A stretch of 64,000 nt of DNA from Adiantum capillus-veneris. Lineage: Eukaryota; Streptophyta; Polypodiopsida; Polypodiales; Pteridaceae. The notes below the pieces were generated by a model, which searched no databases, was not told where the DNA came from, and saw nothing but the letters and a program-made list of their open reading frames with translations. The stretch is taken from the NCBI GenBank assembly GCA_014529385.2, contig CM043962.1, positions 126,510,970-126,574,969 of the forward strand, read 5' to 3'. Of this stretch, positions 11,401 to 22,788 are shown piece by piece. Position 1 is the first letter of the stretch. Every line of letters begins with the position of its first letter. The position numbers and the translations under genes are program-made.

Positions 11401-12485
11401 CCTGGCACTTCCCCATAATAAATGATCAGTTTAACATGAGAAAATCATTTAGGGGAATTAAATAATATTTTTTATGAAAGATTCCATGCTATCTCATGTG
11501 GTCCCACAATTTATGGCTAAGGGATTTATTTTGATATAAGCTAATGAAGAGTTTCGTCATCACTCTCATGAAATTTGATAGCCTCTAAACAAAAAGCCAT
11601 AGGAAACCATAAAGCACTTTCTTATATTCAAGTGAGACGGTAGTATTAAAGGAGAGGAAAGAATATGAAGAATTTTCCAAAATTTCCTTCTTAGAATATC
11701 ACATAATAATTTATCTTGCTATATGACTAGGGCTTTGTTGTCTTTTCCTTTTGTAGTAGGATATTCTTACTAAATGCAATGTAGTAATTGGGACTTCTAG
11801 ATGTTTCCTAATAGTAAAATGCACCAACTTCCATTGGTTTAGGAGAATATTCTTGTTGATTTAGCTCTTACTCATCAACTATGCCTTGCAATTCTTCTTC
11901 TTCTTGTAACTTTTGATTGTACTTGTCACCTCTTATTATAATTGTTGTTGTTATGATGATCATTGTACTTGTCACTTCTTGTTGTAATTGCTCTTGAATT
12001 TTTTGGGTGGCAGCTACCTACTTCAAGCTCACTCCTGCTATCATCCTATTTGAGGACAAGCTAGAATTTTGCATAATAGCATATCCAAGGCTTGATTCTC
12101 CAATCTAATGAGCCTTTTGGGTCACCAAAGAAAGAATTATTTTGAGGAGGTAATTTTTTTTACCTTCATCCAAAATGATAATGGTTTTTCCTTTTGAAAC
12201 ATGATGAATAGTTGTGTGTAAACTAAATTCCTCTTTCATTTCTTTGTATGAAACACGATGGCATTTATTTTTTTATTTTGCAAGCATTCATGATATAAAA
12301 AAAGTTTCCTTCTATTTTTTGTGAAGGTATAATTTGTATATTTTCATTCTACATCATGCATTATTTTGTTGTATAATTTATTTACTTGACTAATTCCAAA
12401 TGACATTAAAGTCTATCCTTAAGCTTAGTAATCTATGTCCTCATTTTCTGCATTGATCTCTCATGTGTGTTGTGCCTTATGGGTG

Positions 12486-12546
<61 letters not shown>

Positions 12547-13050
12547 CTTTGCACATCACATTAATTTCTATTCATTTTACATTATAATAGCATTTGGTAT
12601 ATGAAATCTTGAAGCTCTAGATTATAAATAATAGCTCATGTAAAAGGTAGGCTGCTTTAATTTTTAATCAAGTTGCTACGCTTTTGCAAGTTGTATTCAA
12701 CCTTGAATTTATTCTAAACCATCCACAGAATCTTAGTCCATTGTTGGTATGATGGAAAACTAGGAGGTGAGGTGAGATTGTGCATTATAATCTTCCTTGA
12801 TTTCCTATATCAACATAAATCTGATCAATTCTATAATATTTTTTCCTTGGAATGGAGCACGCCATACGCTTTGATACTTTCTCTACATGATGATAAGAAA
12901 GAATGTGTCTCCCATAGTTGAAAGAGCCATAATTTTTACACCTTTAGATGTTTTCTCCCTTCAGATTAGTGAGAAGTATTGGCAAATTACATTTGTACGA
13001 TGAGACTTTCCATGTTAGATAATCTTTCATGGAAGGTAATATAGCCCACT
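11401..13050. other. Stretch without recognisable gene
   Basis: AT-rich sequence with no coding similarity that I recognise on either strand. The only clear feature is the GA microsatellite at 12491-12541. Confidence 0.5.
12491..12541. repeat. (AG)n microsatellite, about 25 units
   Basis: Uninterrupted AG dinucleotides. Confidence 0.98.
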
Positions 13051-13359
13051 TTACCAAACTCAAAAATGAAATTTCTTTAGCCTCAATAAAGTAGAAATTT
13101 CAATCAAGAAATCACTTTATGAGATCTTCCTTCAAGCTGAGCTTTCCACATAGGACTGAATTGAAATATTTGTGGATAAAGGTTGAATTTTTCTACCAAG
13201 TTCTTGTTCATTTTGTCCATCATGACTTATTTAAGGATGATCTCCAAGAAATTCTACAATGTAATGAGGCACCTTCACATTGTCAAGGTAATCACCTCAT
13301 ATGCGCCATCAATGATTTCCTCAATTTCTCTCCTGGTCATAAAGTAACATAGGCTCTTT

Positions 13360-13904
13360 TTCAGAAGGTGCCAGAATACCCAATATCTTTGACGTAGGTA
13401 ATATAAAAGCTCACCAATTTGTCCTCCTTTAGCTGCATCAAATATTTGCTTCTATGTTAAACTGGCATTTGAGGACTCATTCTCTTAGCACTAACTCTGA
13501 GACTTGGAACTACAAATTCCATCGGCACCATGGCTTCAAGACCATATACCAATTTAAATGGAGTCGTATTGTGGTGACCTTGAAAGCTGTCCTAGAAAAT
13601 CCACAATGTTGAATCTAACTTTTGATCCCAATCTTTCTGATTATCCTGAACAATCTTCTTCAAGATTCACACCAAGGTCTTGTTTGTGCTCTCAACTTGT
13701 CCCTTGGCCTGATGATAAGCTATAGATTTCTTATGCATAATCATATGATTTTTTTTCAGTTCAAAAACCATTTCATTTGGAAAATGACTTCCTCTATCAC
13801 TTACTAGTTCCACATGACAACCAAACCTGGTCATGACATTATGGTAGAGAAATCTAGCCACACTTTAAGCTTTATAATCCTTGAGAGCTACTGCTTTCAC
13901 CCAT
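13360..13904 (-). pseudogene. Gypsy 2 integrase core and C-terminal part
   Basis: The segment 13861-13667 reads TRFGCHVELVSDRGSHF, with the second catalytic Asp in a SDRG context, then YHQAKGQVESTNKTL, which carries the catalytic Glu. Downstream in another frame is TPFKLVYGLEAMVPMEF, conserved after the core in plant Ty3 integrases. The first part of the core, with the first catalytic Asp, is poorly preserved. Frameshifts and stops throughout. Confidence 0.85.
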
Positions 13905-14303
13905 TTAGTACAATAACCTGTAGCAACTAGAATATATTTGCATCCCTTGCTTGTTGTAGGCTTCACTGGTCCCACAAAATCCATCCCTTTGAAAAGGTTC
14001 CAAAGGTAGTATTGGATGATCAAACATCCTATCCCCAGAATCACGTTTTAGAGCAATTTTTTGACAAAGAACACAATTCTTTGCATACTCATGTGCATCC
14101 ATCAATACTGTAGGCCACCGTAATCTAGCTTGAAATACCTTTTTTCTTGCTATATCACCTGAAAAGTGTCCACCTGTTGCTTTTGAATGAGCTTCTTGCA
14201 GCATGGCTTTCTGTTCAAAGTCAGGCACACATCTCCTGATCACTTGATCAATATCTTTCCTATATAGAGCTCCTGCTATAACCAAAAAAGTTCTACTTTT
14301 CAA
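13905..14303 (-). pseudogene. Gypsy 2 integrase zinc-binding (HHCC) domain
   Basis: A 132-residue open segment containing ALYRKDIDQVIRRCVPD, then LQEAHSKATGGHFSGD (the two His) and YAKNCVLCQ (the two Cys), i.e. a complete H2C2 set. This domain helps integrase multimerise on the LTR ends. The following [12 protein letters not shown] corresponds to the loop before the catalytic core, after which the frame is lost. Confidence 0.88.
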
Positions 14304-15130
14304 AGCAAATTTTCTTCTTTGATCACCTGTAAACCTAATGGCATAGTACCATCTGTAAAAAATATTTACATTTGATCATACCATGATTCAGGTATTGTAT
14401 TCTGAACTTCAAACAATTTTGCATCACGGAGATCATCATTTACACATGTTGGATCTTCTCCAGTTTCCAATTTGCTTAGATAATTTGCTATAGCATGCTC
14501 CTTACCCAGTGTATGTACAATCACAAAATCAAACTCCTGTAAAATAACAACATCCCATCAAGCTAATCTCCCTGTTAGCAATGGTTTTTTGATCAAATAT
14601 AGCAATAATTGACAGTCAACATGAAAACCCACTCTATTGCCCAACAAGTAGTGCATGTACTTGTTTATACCATGCCAAGAGATTATCTTTCAGTCACATC
14701 ATAATTCCTTTTGGATGGTGTCAGCATTCTACTAGCATAATAGACAGGTCTGAACCATCCTCTGACTCTTTCTTGCATTAAAAAGCTCCTATAGCTACAT
14801 CTAATGCATCAAAAAAAACATGGAAAGGTAGTGTCCAGTCTGGAGGCTGTAATATTGGTGCCACTGACTTCATCTTCTTTAACATTTGAAATGACTTTTT
14901 CTGAGGTTCATCCCAAACAAAGGCACATTTTTCTTTGTCAAATGAGTAAGAGGCATACAAAAATTTGCCAAATATCTGACATACCTAGCATGCCATTTGA
15001 CCTGACCAACAAACCTGCTTACTTCCTTTAAATTCTCTGAAGCTTTGGCTGCTTTAATAACTTTAAGCTTCTTCTCATCAATGGACATTCCTTCTTGAGA
15101 AACCACATGACAAGAAGAACTCCTTTTCAA
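14304..15130 (-). pseudogene. Gypsy 2 RT C-terminus and RNase H
   Basis: The open segment 15130-14879 has CHVVSQEGMSIDEKKLKVI, the end of RT, and FVGQVKWHARYVRYLANF, the connection region. Overlapping it, 14960-14778 reads FVWDEPQKKSFQMLKKM and then FHVFFDALDVAIGAF; the first RNase H Asp survives (DALD). The rest of RNase H to 14304 is in broken frames. The 5' edge at about 15130 is the deletion point: RT palm and fingers are absent. Confidence 0.85.
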
Positions 15131-15421
15131 ACAGAAATCACGCTCGTTAGGGTTTTCACCATGTATTCTTCAGCTGTCGATCCTTGCTCTAGAGCTTGCA
15201 GTTTTGGGTGGTTGAGCCAAGTCCATGCCAAGTCGGTCTTTTCTTCTTTAATACTTCATGTGCTTTCCATGTCCTTACCCTTAGTACTCGATAGAATGTT
15301 GGGTCTTTCTGGATCGATGCATGTGCTCTTGTAAAAAAATGAGATACCCTTAGTTTTTGTTGAGCCGGTTCTTCCTCCATTTGGGGTGGAGAGCATCTGA
15401 CCCCACTTCTTGCATATCCTT

Positions 15422-15540
15422 GTAAAGTCTTTCTTTTACTTGCAGTAGCTCCACCTTTATCAAAGGATAAAGGTCCACCTTTGTTCTTTGATAAAGTCAT
15501 TCTTTTACTTGTAGTAGCTCCACCTTTATCAAAGGATAAG
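15422..15540 (-). repeat. 69-bp tandem repeat encoding a 23-residue unit
   Basis: Two copies, starting near 15422 and 15491. On the minus strand each gives LSFDKGGAT.SKR.TL. The 69-bp period keeps frame, unlike the 68-bp repeat nearby. Confidence 0.8.
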
Positions 15541-16037
15541 GCAACGATTGTTGATGCCACTGAGGATTGATTTGATTGGGAGTGAGTTGAGTTACATTGA
15601 CAAAGTGAAGAACCCTCAACTCTCAATCCATAGCTGCTTTCCATTTAGCATGAACAATCTGCTCTTTAAGTGCATCTTCTTCAACTTTAGAGAACTGGAC
15701 CATTGGTACTTGTTTCTTTTCGATGATTGGTACTTGGAATTCAAAACCTCCTGTCCGTCCTTCACTTGGTTGTGTTTCCATTTCTGCAAAGGAGACTGAT
15801 GGTATCTTTAAATTTGGTTGTTCAGATGTACCTGCCTCTTGTACCTGCCTCTTTGAGTTCATTAACTTGGATGATAACTTCATCCGTTGTTTTCCACTCT
15901 TCAAATTCTATGTAAGGCTTTTCAGACGGTCCATCAGATTTGGCTTGTGGCTTTGTAGATGGTCCAGGGGATTATGCTTGAGATTTTGTAGAAGGTTCAG
16001 TCTCATCTTTGTTGCTTCCTTGGGCTGTTTTTGATGA

Positions 16038-16241
16038 GCTTCTTCCTCTTTTTTCTCATCTTCTTTTGTTTTCTCGCCTTCATCTAATTTGTCAGTTGGT
16101 GAAGGGCTTCTTCCTCTTTTTTCTCATCTTCTTTTGTTTTCTCGCCTTCATCTAATTTGTCGGTTGGTGAAGGGCTTCTTCCTCTTTTTTCTCATCTTCT
16201 TTTGTTTTCTCGCCTTCATCTGATTTGTCAGTTGGTGAAGG
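16038..16241 (-). repeat. Three exact-length 68-bp tandem units
   Basis: Units 16038-16105, 16106-16173 and 16174-16241 are almost identical (about two substitutions). Because 68 is not a multiple of three, the same DNA is read in three successive frames (for example GEKTKEDEKKEEE and KARKQKKMRKKRKK). All are highly charged. Confidence 0.95.
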
Positions 16242-16641
16242 GCTTGGACTAGGAAATGGTTGGTATTTTTGTTTGGTAGTGGGTGAAGGTGGTCTTGGAG
16301 ACATCTCTCCATGTTACTGTTGTGGTTCATTCCATTTTGCATCTTTTGCTTGCGGTGTTTGTTGCGCATTTGACTCTTCTCTCACTTTTCTTTGTGCTTC
16401 TAAAGCCACCTGTATCTTTAGGGCTTCGGCTTCCACATGCATTCTTTCTAGATGATTCTTTGGATCTTCTAGGATCTTCTTCTCAAGGTTCTTAGTTCTA
16501 GGACCCTAGATTTCCCTTGGACTCCATGATTCTAGGCTCTATCCTGCAGCTTGGCAACTTCTTTCATAAGATTATTTCTCTCTTTCAAACCTTGCTTTTT
16601 TCTATTGAGGTTCTTCTTGATGGGCGGCCACTGCTTTCTTT

Positions 16642-17486
16642 TCATTTTTTCTCTCCTTGCCCTTTTTTTTCATTGTTAGAACTCGCTTCACTGCTATGGG
16701 CTTCATGTGAGCTTTCTGTTGATTCTTCATTTGATTTATAGATGCCTTTCTTCTTTGCTTTAGTGGCTTGAGGAGAGGGCTGAGCTGCGATTATCCACGT
16801 GTTTTGATCTGAGGCTGGTGGCAAGTTATCGACCATCCTAGTAGCATGGTATGGAATCCGGGTAGAACTTTTGGATCTCCCAAACATGTTACTCTTCCTT
16901 CCTTCTTTGTGCTCTTGAGTATTGTAAGCACATACTGAGCATGATCTATTGTTTTTCTTATTGTTGACTTCAATACCTGTGTGAAGGTGGTTGTAACCGC
17001 ATGATTTGGAGTAGTGTATCTTGTTGGTTTCTTTGCGAGGAGGAAGTGGAAGTGTTGGTGATAGAGACGGGCAGGATCCTCCACTTGCTTTAGAATAAGG
17101 TCGGAGAAGGTGGCGGCAGATTTATCCTTTGTGAATTTACCAACTATCTTCCTATCTCTGGCCCTCATTGTCATACCTTCAGTGGGCAGTTTTAGTGCTT
17201 CAGCCACTATGTCTTTGTTAATGACCACTTCATTTTTTTGTCCTTGCTGATCCGTGATCTGGGCAGATCTATCCTCTTTGATTGTTGACAGTAGTTCATA
17301 AGCTCTCTGGAAGTTTACTCCACATGGCTCTTGATCGTAAAACTCTTGAAGTCCTAACCTCCTATTGGCTTCTTTTGTTGCTGGCTTTACTACTACATCA
17401 TAGACTTCTTTGGGTAGCATCTGCAACTCTACCTGATTTACCTCTTCACTCTTGAATCTACCAGTGAAGACTGTTGTGTTCTTCAA
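16642..17486 (-). pseudogene. Gypsy 2 gag-like ORF
   Basis: The main open part is 231 residues (17486-16791), starting MKNTTVFTGRFKSEEV, then frameshifts near 16885 into an 81-residue Ser/Glu/Lys-rich tail. It contains DIVAEALKLPTEGMTMRAR, reminiscent of the plant retroelement domain found upstream of Athila/Tat-like pol genes; I cannot name the domain with certainty. It begins directly after the palindrome-bearing leader. The ATG at 17486 is the first in the frame. Function inferred only from position. Confidence 0.6.
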
Positions 17487-17489
17487 GTT

Positions 17490-18800
17490 GTTATTTTGAT
17501 AGGTAGTTAGTTACCTTGGTCATTTTCACTGAACTCAGCTCCAATTGATATGGTGGCAACTCTTGCAGCTTTTCTGCAGCTTTCATTGCACCTATTAGGA
17601 GAATACAGTTTCAAAGTTAGAAGATTCCACAAACTCCGCTCTGAAATGCCCTGTGTCTAAATTGCTGACAAATGATGTCCGTTTTGCTTCTAGTTTTGGA
17701 GCATGCATAGATGCATAAAAACATGTAAAGATCAAAACCATTCAATCCAGGCAAAATTTGCAAGCAAAGTAAATAATCACGATTATTTACAGCAGGGGAA
17801 TTTTTCTATATTTTTGCACTTTTGACTTCATAGGCTTGAAGAACATATGATTTAGATACTAAGAGTAAAGTGTGAGCTCATTTGAGTATACAGGGTGGAA
17901 ATGGTACCAGATTTAGTCTTCAGGCTGTGAAACAGTAGATATGAATGGATTTTGGCTTTTTGAGATCCAAATATGATCAAACTTGATTGGTGAGTTTGTC
18001 ACATCATGTACTTTGGTCCCATAAGGTCAAAGATGAAATTTGGGTTCAGTCTGACAAAAACGTAAATAATCGCGATTATTGATATTTTTATCAAGTTGAT
18101 TATTTTTTCTTGCAAATTGGTTCTAGACATGCTACAGACCCTCTGTGTGAAATCTAGGATGTTTTGGATCAAAAAATGTGACAAATAACTCAAAATTTTG
18201 GCCGAAGAGCTTTTAGTGCGTTTTTTGACAAAATTTAAGATTTACTTGATCTTGTGGGCTCATATTCGACATGTGACATGAGATAGATGTGTAAAAGTGA
18301 TAGGTGAAGCAAATTGATGATTTTCAAGCCAATTGTGCACAAAAGTAAATAATCACGATTATTAACAACAATTACATTTTTTGCTTGAAAATACAATTTT
18401 ATGACCTACACATCTTCACTACATCTAAAACAAGTCCTAGCTTGAGTTTGGTAAGATTTGGTCATGTCGGCATCACTTCGTGCTCTTGTCGACTCTGAAA
18501 TCACCGGTTTTTGTTACCACTTGGTGTGTAGAGTTGTTTGGTCACTTTTGAAGCCATGGACTTGTTCGCTACATAGTCTTGATGTTGCTCATCCAGTTTG
18601 GTCTCATTTGGAGTCAGTTTGACTCCGTATGTCAAAATTGACAGTTTGTAGTCTTTGAGTTGTTTCCTAATGTTACAGATCTTGCCTTGACTGTTTTCTT
18701 GAAACCATCTAGGTACATTGTGTATAGACCTTGTCTATAAGCTGCCTGTGGAGTCAGAATTCAATTCGGACATGTGGCAAAAACCTAGATTATTTACTTG
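17490..18800 (-). repeat. Palindrome-bearing leader array of gypsy 2
   Basis: Motif GTAAATAATC-RC-GATTATT occurs at 17769-17790, 18062-18082 and 18345-18365; a half copy (GATTATTTACTT) is near 18788. Spacings are about 293, 283 and 443 bp. At 18065-18080 the core AATAATCG plus mirror is perfect. Between motifs the sequence is non-coding, with recurring phrases on dTTTGG. No ORF of note. The same motif punctuates the gypsy 3 leader at 48.4-49.5 kb. Confidence 0.85.
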
Positions 18801-18870
18801 GGGACCCCCTCAACCCCGGCCAAATGGTCATCTAATGATATGGAAGTGTTCGACTATCTAGCGGCATGCT

Positions 18871-20397
18871 ACAAGTCAAGTCTTGTCCAATTCAGTTGAG
18901 CTGACAGGCCACTATGGTTGTTTCTTTGTTCTAGGAATCCATACACAGTTGGGATTCTAGGGTTTTTTAGTGGCCTAGACCTGCTACCCAACTGCATAGA
19001 GATGTTCTTTGATGATTTTAGAACATACCCTTCATGTCTTGTGTGAAACGGCCCTGAAAATGAGCAACTGTAGACTCCAAAAATCGCGTGCAAAGAAGGT
19101 AGAGAGCTCTCTTCTCCAAGAGTGACTAGTGGAAATGGAGTCTTACCACACACCGCACGAGTTTTTCCGAGCAAAGAAAAACCCGATCAAGTGTTTGTAC
19201 GCTATATAGTAAATTTTATCATCAACAAAATATTTATTGTTTTTTATATATTGATGCACTACAACAAAAAGAGTTTTCAATGGATAGACTACCTCCTAAA
19301 TTCCAAAAGATCAAAGTTTACTTGTAAAAAAAGTAATACAATATTTGAAAATATTATCTTCTGGCTCAATCTCTATTTATCTTACTGTAATCTCCTTTGC
19401 GTCTACTCTTATTTGGCTTGGATTTTTCTCGCTTGGGCTTCACATGTTTGAGCATGAAGTAAGATTGATAAACTAATTAGAGCTCTAGACCTTTACTTAA
19501 TGCTTAAGTCATCCTATGTTTCTTTTTGTAAGGTAAGGGCTCCCTTGTCTAGTACTTTGGTTCTTGATTGTCATTTTACTTGAGAGCATGTGCATCCTTC
19601 CTCTCTTAGCCACATCAATTTGATAGCAATTTATTACACCTCATTAGTTCATTTATACACGAAGCATGCCTTACATGTCCTCTTGCCTTGCCCATACTAC
19701 AAGGTTGTGATCTTCATACAAGGGCACCCTTTTTACACGACACATGTCCAACAAACACCATTAATTATGAAAGACTTCTTTTGTTACAATAAAATTATGT
19801 TTTTCTTTGATTGACCAATATATGCCCTTTTTAATCAATTTAATAAAATAGCAATCAAAATCAATAGAGCTCTATGCCTAAAATTTTCTAGAAAGACATC
19901 ACCATAATCGAAAAAAGTTAGTTGGAAACAAAAAAAATTATTGAGGATCTTTTTACCATACAATGTGACAACTTCAAAGCTTCTATTGAACAACTTCTTT
20001 CAGAAAGATTGAAGATGATTCTCCTTTCCACTTTGAATCATTGTTTGAAAAAATATGGCAAATGCTAGGAAGGCATAGCATCCACCACACAATGGGCACA
20101 TCATCGTCGAAATATCCTTTACATCTTTGGTCATGTGGAATATTCATGCCACCAACAATTATAAGAGGCGAATTCGGCTCCTATCTATGAAGATCAAATC
20201 CATGCCATACCCTAAAAGGTGGTACTAGAGCCTTCTTCAAATCTCGAACGATAGTTTTGACAAGAGGGAAGGTCGCTGCAGTCACTTTACATACTAATTT
20301 GTTTGCAGCAAATTTAGTCTGTTTTGAGCTTGTGTCTACTCGAGATAAGGTGCTATCCATCAGAAAGAACAATGCTAAGTGAGAGAAGATGCTTAGA

Positions 20398-20400
<3 letters not shown>
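18871..20400. other. Stretch without recognisable gene
   Basis: AT-rich. Short open frames on both strands (for example 19122-19451) show no family motif. No PBS or LTR boundary for gypsy 2 could be found here. Confidence 0.45.

Positions 20401-20401
<1 letters not shown>

Positions 20402-20493
<92 letters not shown>
20402..20493. repeat. (TC)n microsatellite, about 46 units
   Basis: Uninterrupted dinucleotide tract. Long Ser-Leu or Arg-Glu frames here are artefacts of it. Confidence 0.98.
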
Positions 20494-20495
<2 letters not shown>

Positions 20496-20738
20496 AAATG
20501 AGAAACAATATCACTATCATTGGCAAAAACTTCATTAAAAATTAGGCCTTAAGTGTATTTTTAAGGGCTAAAATAAAAAATTATAGGCTAGTTTTGAGGG
20601 TGGCATTGAAGAAAACTGGCTATAATTGAAGGCTTTTAGTGTAAAACTCGATAAAAATCCAAAATTTTTTGTTAAGATATTCAATGTTCTTTTTTCCATT
20701 TGTTCCTACAAAAGGTTTTGGTGAACACATCCTCGCAG

Positions 20739-20740
<2 letters not shown>

Positions 20741-20829
<89 letters not shown>
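20741..20829. repeat. (TC)n microsatellite, about 44 units
   Basis: Second long TC tract, about 250 bp after the first. Confidence 0.98.
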
Positions 20830-20831
<2 letters not shown>

Positions 20832-21174
20832 GTCAAGAGGATAGGAGATCCCATGGAGCACCATTACATTCTGAATCATAACCAAAACTCCTATTAACTA
20901 TTTTAGTATTCAGACCTTCACTAACAATTTTAATTGGTATGGATCTTCCATCATTCAAATTGTCTTGCTAGAAAGTGGATATTTACAGCATGCCTCAATC
21001 AATGTTGATGACTAGCCTATCGTACGGATATGGCACATAAAAAGAAGCTAAATTATAAACTATCAGATAATTGCTCGACCTAAAATACCAATCAGCAGGT
21101 AGCATGGGCATGTTTTTTCCCCAACGCAGCAGTTTAAGCCTTTTGGTGAAAACTGGCTTAGACAAAGCAAATAG

Positions 21175-22078
21175 CCCCATCAAACCAGACTTCTAGCATG
21201 ATTAATAATCGAGCCACTTGCAAGACAATGAGGCAAGCCCTAAAATTCTCCTCTGCATGTACATCATTCCTCACAATTGCATTGGTATGATCAACAAACT
21301 TTTGGAGGCACATTTGCTTCATAGAGCCAGGTACGTCTATGGCAATGAGTTTGCCCTAATGCATAACATCTTTGATAGCGTAGAGCATAGGAAAAAGTGG
21401 GTACCCTTGTCTTATGGATTTATGCAATGGAATAACATCTGCAACAGTACCGTTAACTGAAATTCTAGCTGATGCATTGCCAAAAAGAATGTGAAAAAGA
21501 ATCTGTACAAGCCCATATCATATAGACTTCGAAGTATGAACTCCCATTCAATTCTATCATAGGCCTTATCATACGCTATGTGGACGATTGTTTGCGAGAA
21601 GATATTTTAGAAGAGAGTTCCATCAAACCAGACTTTTAGCATGGTTAATAATCAAGGCACTTGCAAGACAGTGAGACAAGCCCTAAAATTCTCCATTGCA
21701 TGTACATCATTCCTCACAATTGCATTGGTATGATCAACAAACTTTTGGAAGCACATTTGCTTCATAGAGCTAGGTACGTCTATGGCAGTGAGTTTGCCAT
21801 CTTTAACAAGCCAATCCAAGGCATCAGATGAGATAGCATATAGCAAAGGAGAAAGTGGGCACCCTTGTCTTATGGATTTATGCAATGGAATAACATCTAT
21901 AAGAGTACCATTAACTGAAATTCTAGCTGATGCATTCCCAAAAAGAATATGAAAAAGAATCTGTCCAAACCCATATCATATAGACTTTGAAGTATGAACT
22001 CCCATTCAGTTCTATCATAGGCCTTATCATACGCTCTGTGGTGGATTGATTTTGAGAAGATCTTTTAGAAGAGAGTTT
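21175..22078. repeat. Tandem duplication, about 441-bp unit, inside the LINE RT
   Basis: CATCAAACCAGACTT.TAGCAT occurs at 21178 and 21619, and the following about 430 bp match closely, including the intact motif segment of the second copy. The first copy has lost part of the RT motif region. Confidence 0.85.
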
Positions 22079-22123
22079 TTTGCAATTTTGCAGTGCAATG
22101 ATTAGCACATATCTAATACGCAA
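21175..22123 (-). pseudogene. LINE (L1-like) reverse transcriptase fragment, internally duplicated
   Basis: On the minus strand, a region around 22060-21900 encodes an RT core with frame breaks, followed by SIRQGCPLSPLLYAISSDAL (21885-21830), the hallmark non-LTR RT motif, then FVDHTNAIV, equivalent to the F-x-D-D catalytic box with the second Asp changed to His. The same region is repeated: 21175-21615 and 21616-22078 are two divergent copies about 441 bp apart. RT would copy LINE RNA at the target site. No endonuclease domain or LINE tail was found. The ORF at 20995-21183 may be a further remnant but I do not recognise it. Confidence 0.85.
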
Positions 22124-22788
22124 TGAATTATTATGCTCTTAGAATGTTGCACGTTGGTGCGAGTACTACTAATTGTAGTCAGTTGAGATATTTGCGGTTG
22201 TAGGAATCATATCATAGTAGTGGAAGTTGCTGCTCATGCCTCCTACTTCTTCCCAATATCGCATGGCTAATTAGCTCTCGCTTCCTAATTTCACCTACAT
22301 GGTACTACTTGACTTCTCTTGCAATGCTTTTGCATCTCCTTGGAGCTACATCACATTTACCAACTCTTGCGGACACCGTATTGTGCGTTGAATCGGTCCT
22401 GAGAGATGTTTCTGTTTATCTATAGATCGTTCCAAAATGCTTGCCTCATCAAATTTTCAAATAGGTTATCAACAGAGTTGGACGATGAGTGTGACTAAAG
22501 CCAAAGGCTCATCAAACCATGACTTGCACTAGTGGAAATATTCCCCAATGCCTTTCCCTCGACATTGAGTTGTCTACCTGGAGGGATGGCTTTATCACAT
22601 TGAACAATCTGACTTGCGGCCAACCCTTGGGTAAACATAATTGGGTGCAGCAACCTCAGCTCTCTAGATGGAGATGTTAGCACAGGTCCCCATCAGTATA
22701 TATAATAGAGTGTAGTGTAGAATATTATTGTGCTCCCAATCCAAAATGAAGTAGCTAGCCTACTAATTTGGGCGACCAAATATTGAAG
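22124..22788. other. Stretch without recognisable gene
   Basis: No family motif seen on either strand. The 62-residue minus frame at 22683-22495 is not recognised. Confidence 0.45.

Larger units (their letters stand above)
15189..16640 (-). pseudogene. Gypsy 2 hydrophilic, repeat-rich region between gag and pol
   Basis: Lys/Glu/Ser-rich broken frames with no recognised domain. Open parts include 15904-15623 (FEFQVPIIEKKQVPMVQF) and 15644-15189. Two tandem repeats lie inside. Position between the gag-like ORF and pol suggests the gag C-terminus or a linker. A zinc knuckle was not found. Confidence 0.55.
13050..18870 (-). mobile_element. Gypsy 2: Ty3/gypsy remnant with internal pol deletion
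   Basis: On the minus strand, order is a palindrome-bearing leader (about 18800-17490), a gag-like ORF, a hydrophilic repeat-rich segment, then pol resuming only at the end of RT, RNase H, integrase zinc-binding domain and integrase core. Protease and most of RT are missing between about 15190 and 15130. No LTRs or PBS could be identified, so outer limits are approximate. The leader palindromes link it to gypsy 3. Confidence 0.8.

Noticed and set aside
13119-13807. Plus-strand frames of 61-77 residues
   Set aside because: Antisense to gypsy 2 integrase, no independent support.
15095-16741. Several plus-strand frames over the gypsy 2 linker
   Set aside because: Shadows of the Lys/Glu-rich minus-strand sequence.
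20324-20897. Ser-Leu and Arg-Glu repeat proteins
   Set aside because: Translations of (TC)n microsatellites; the same holds at 54158-54596, 57445-57981 and 60460-61324.
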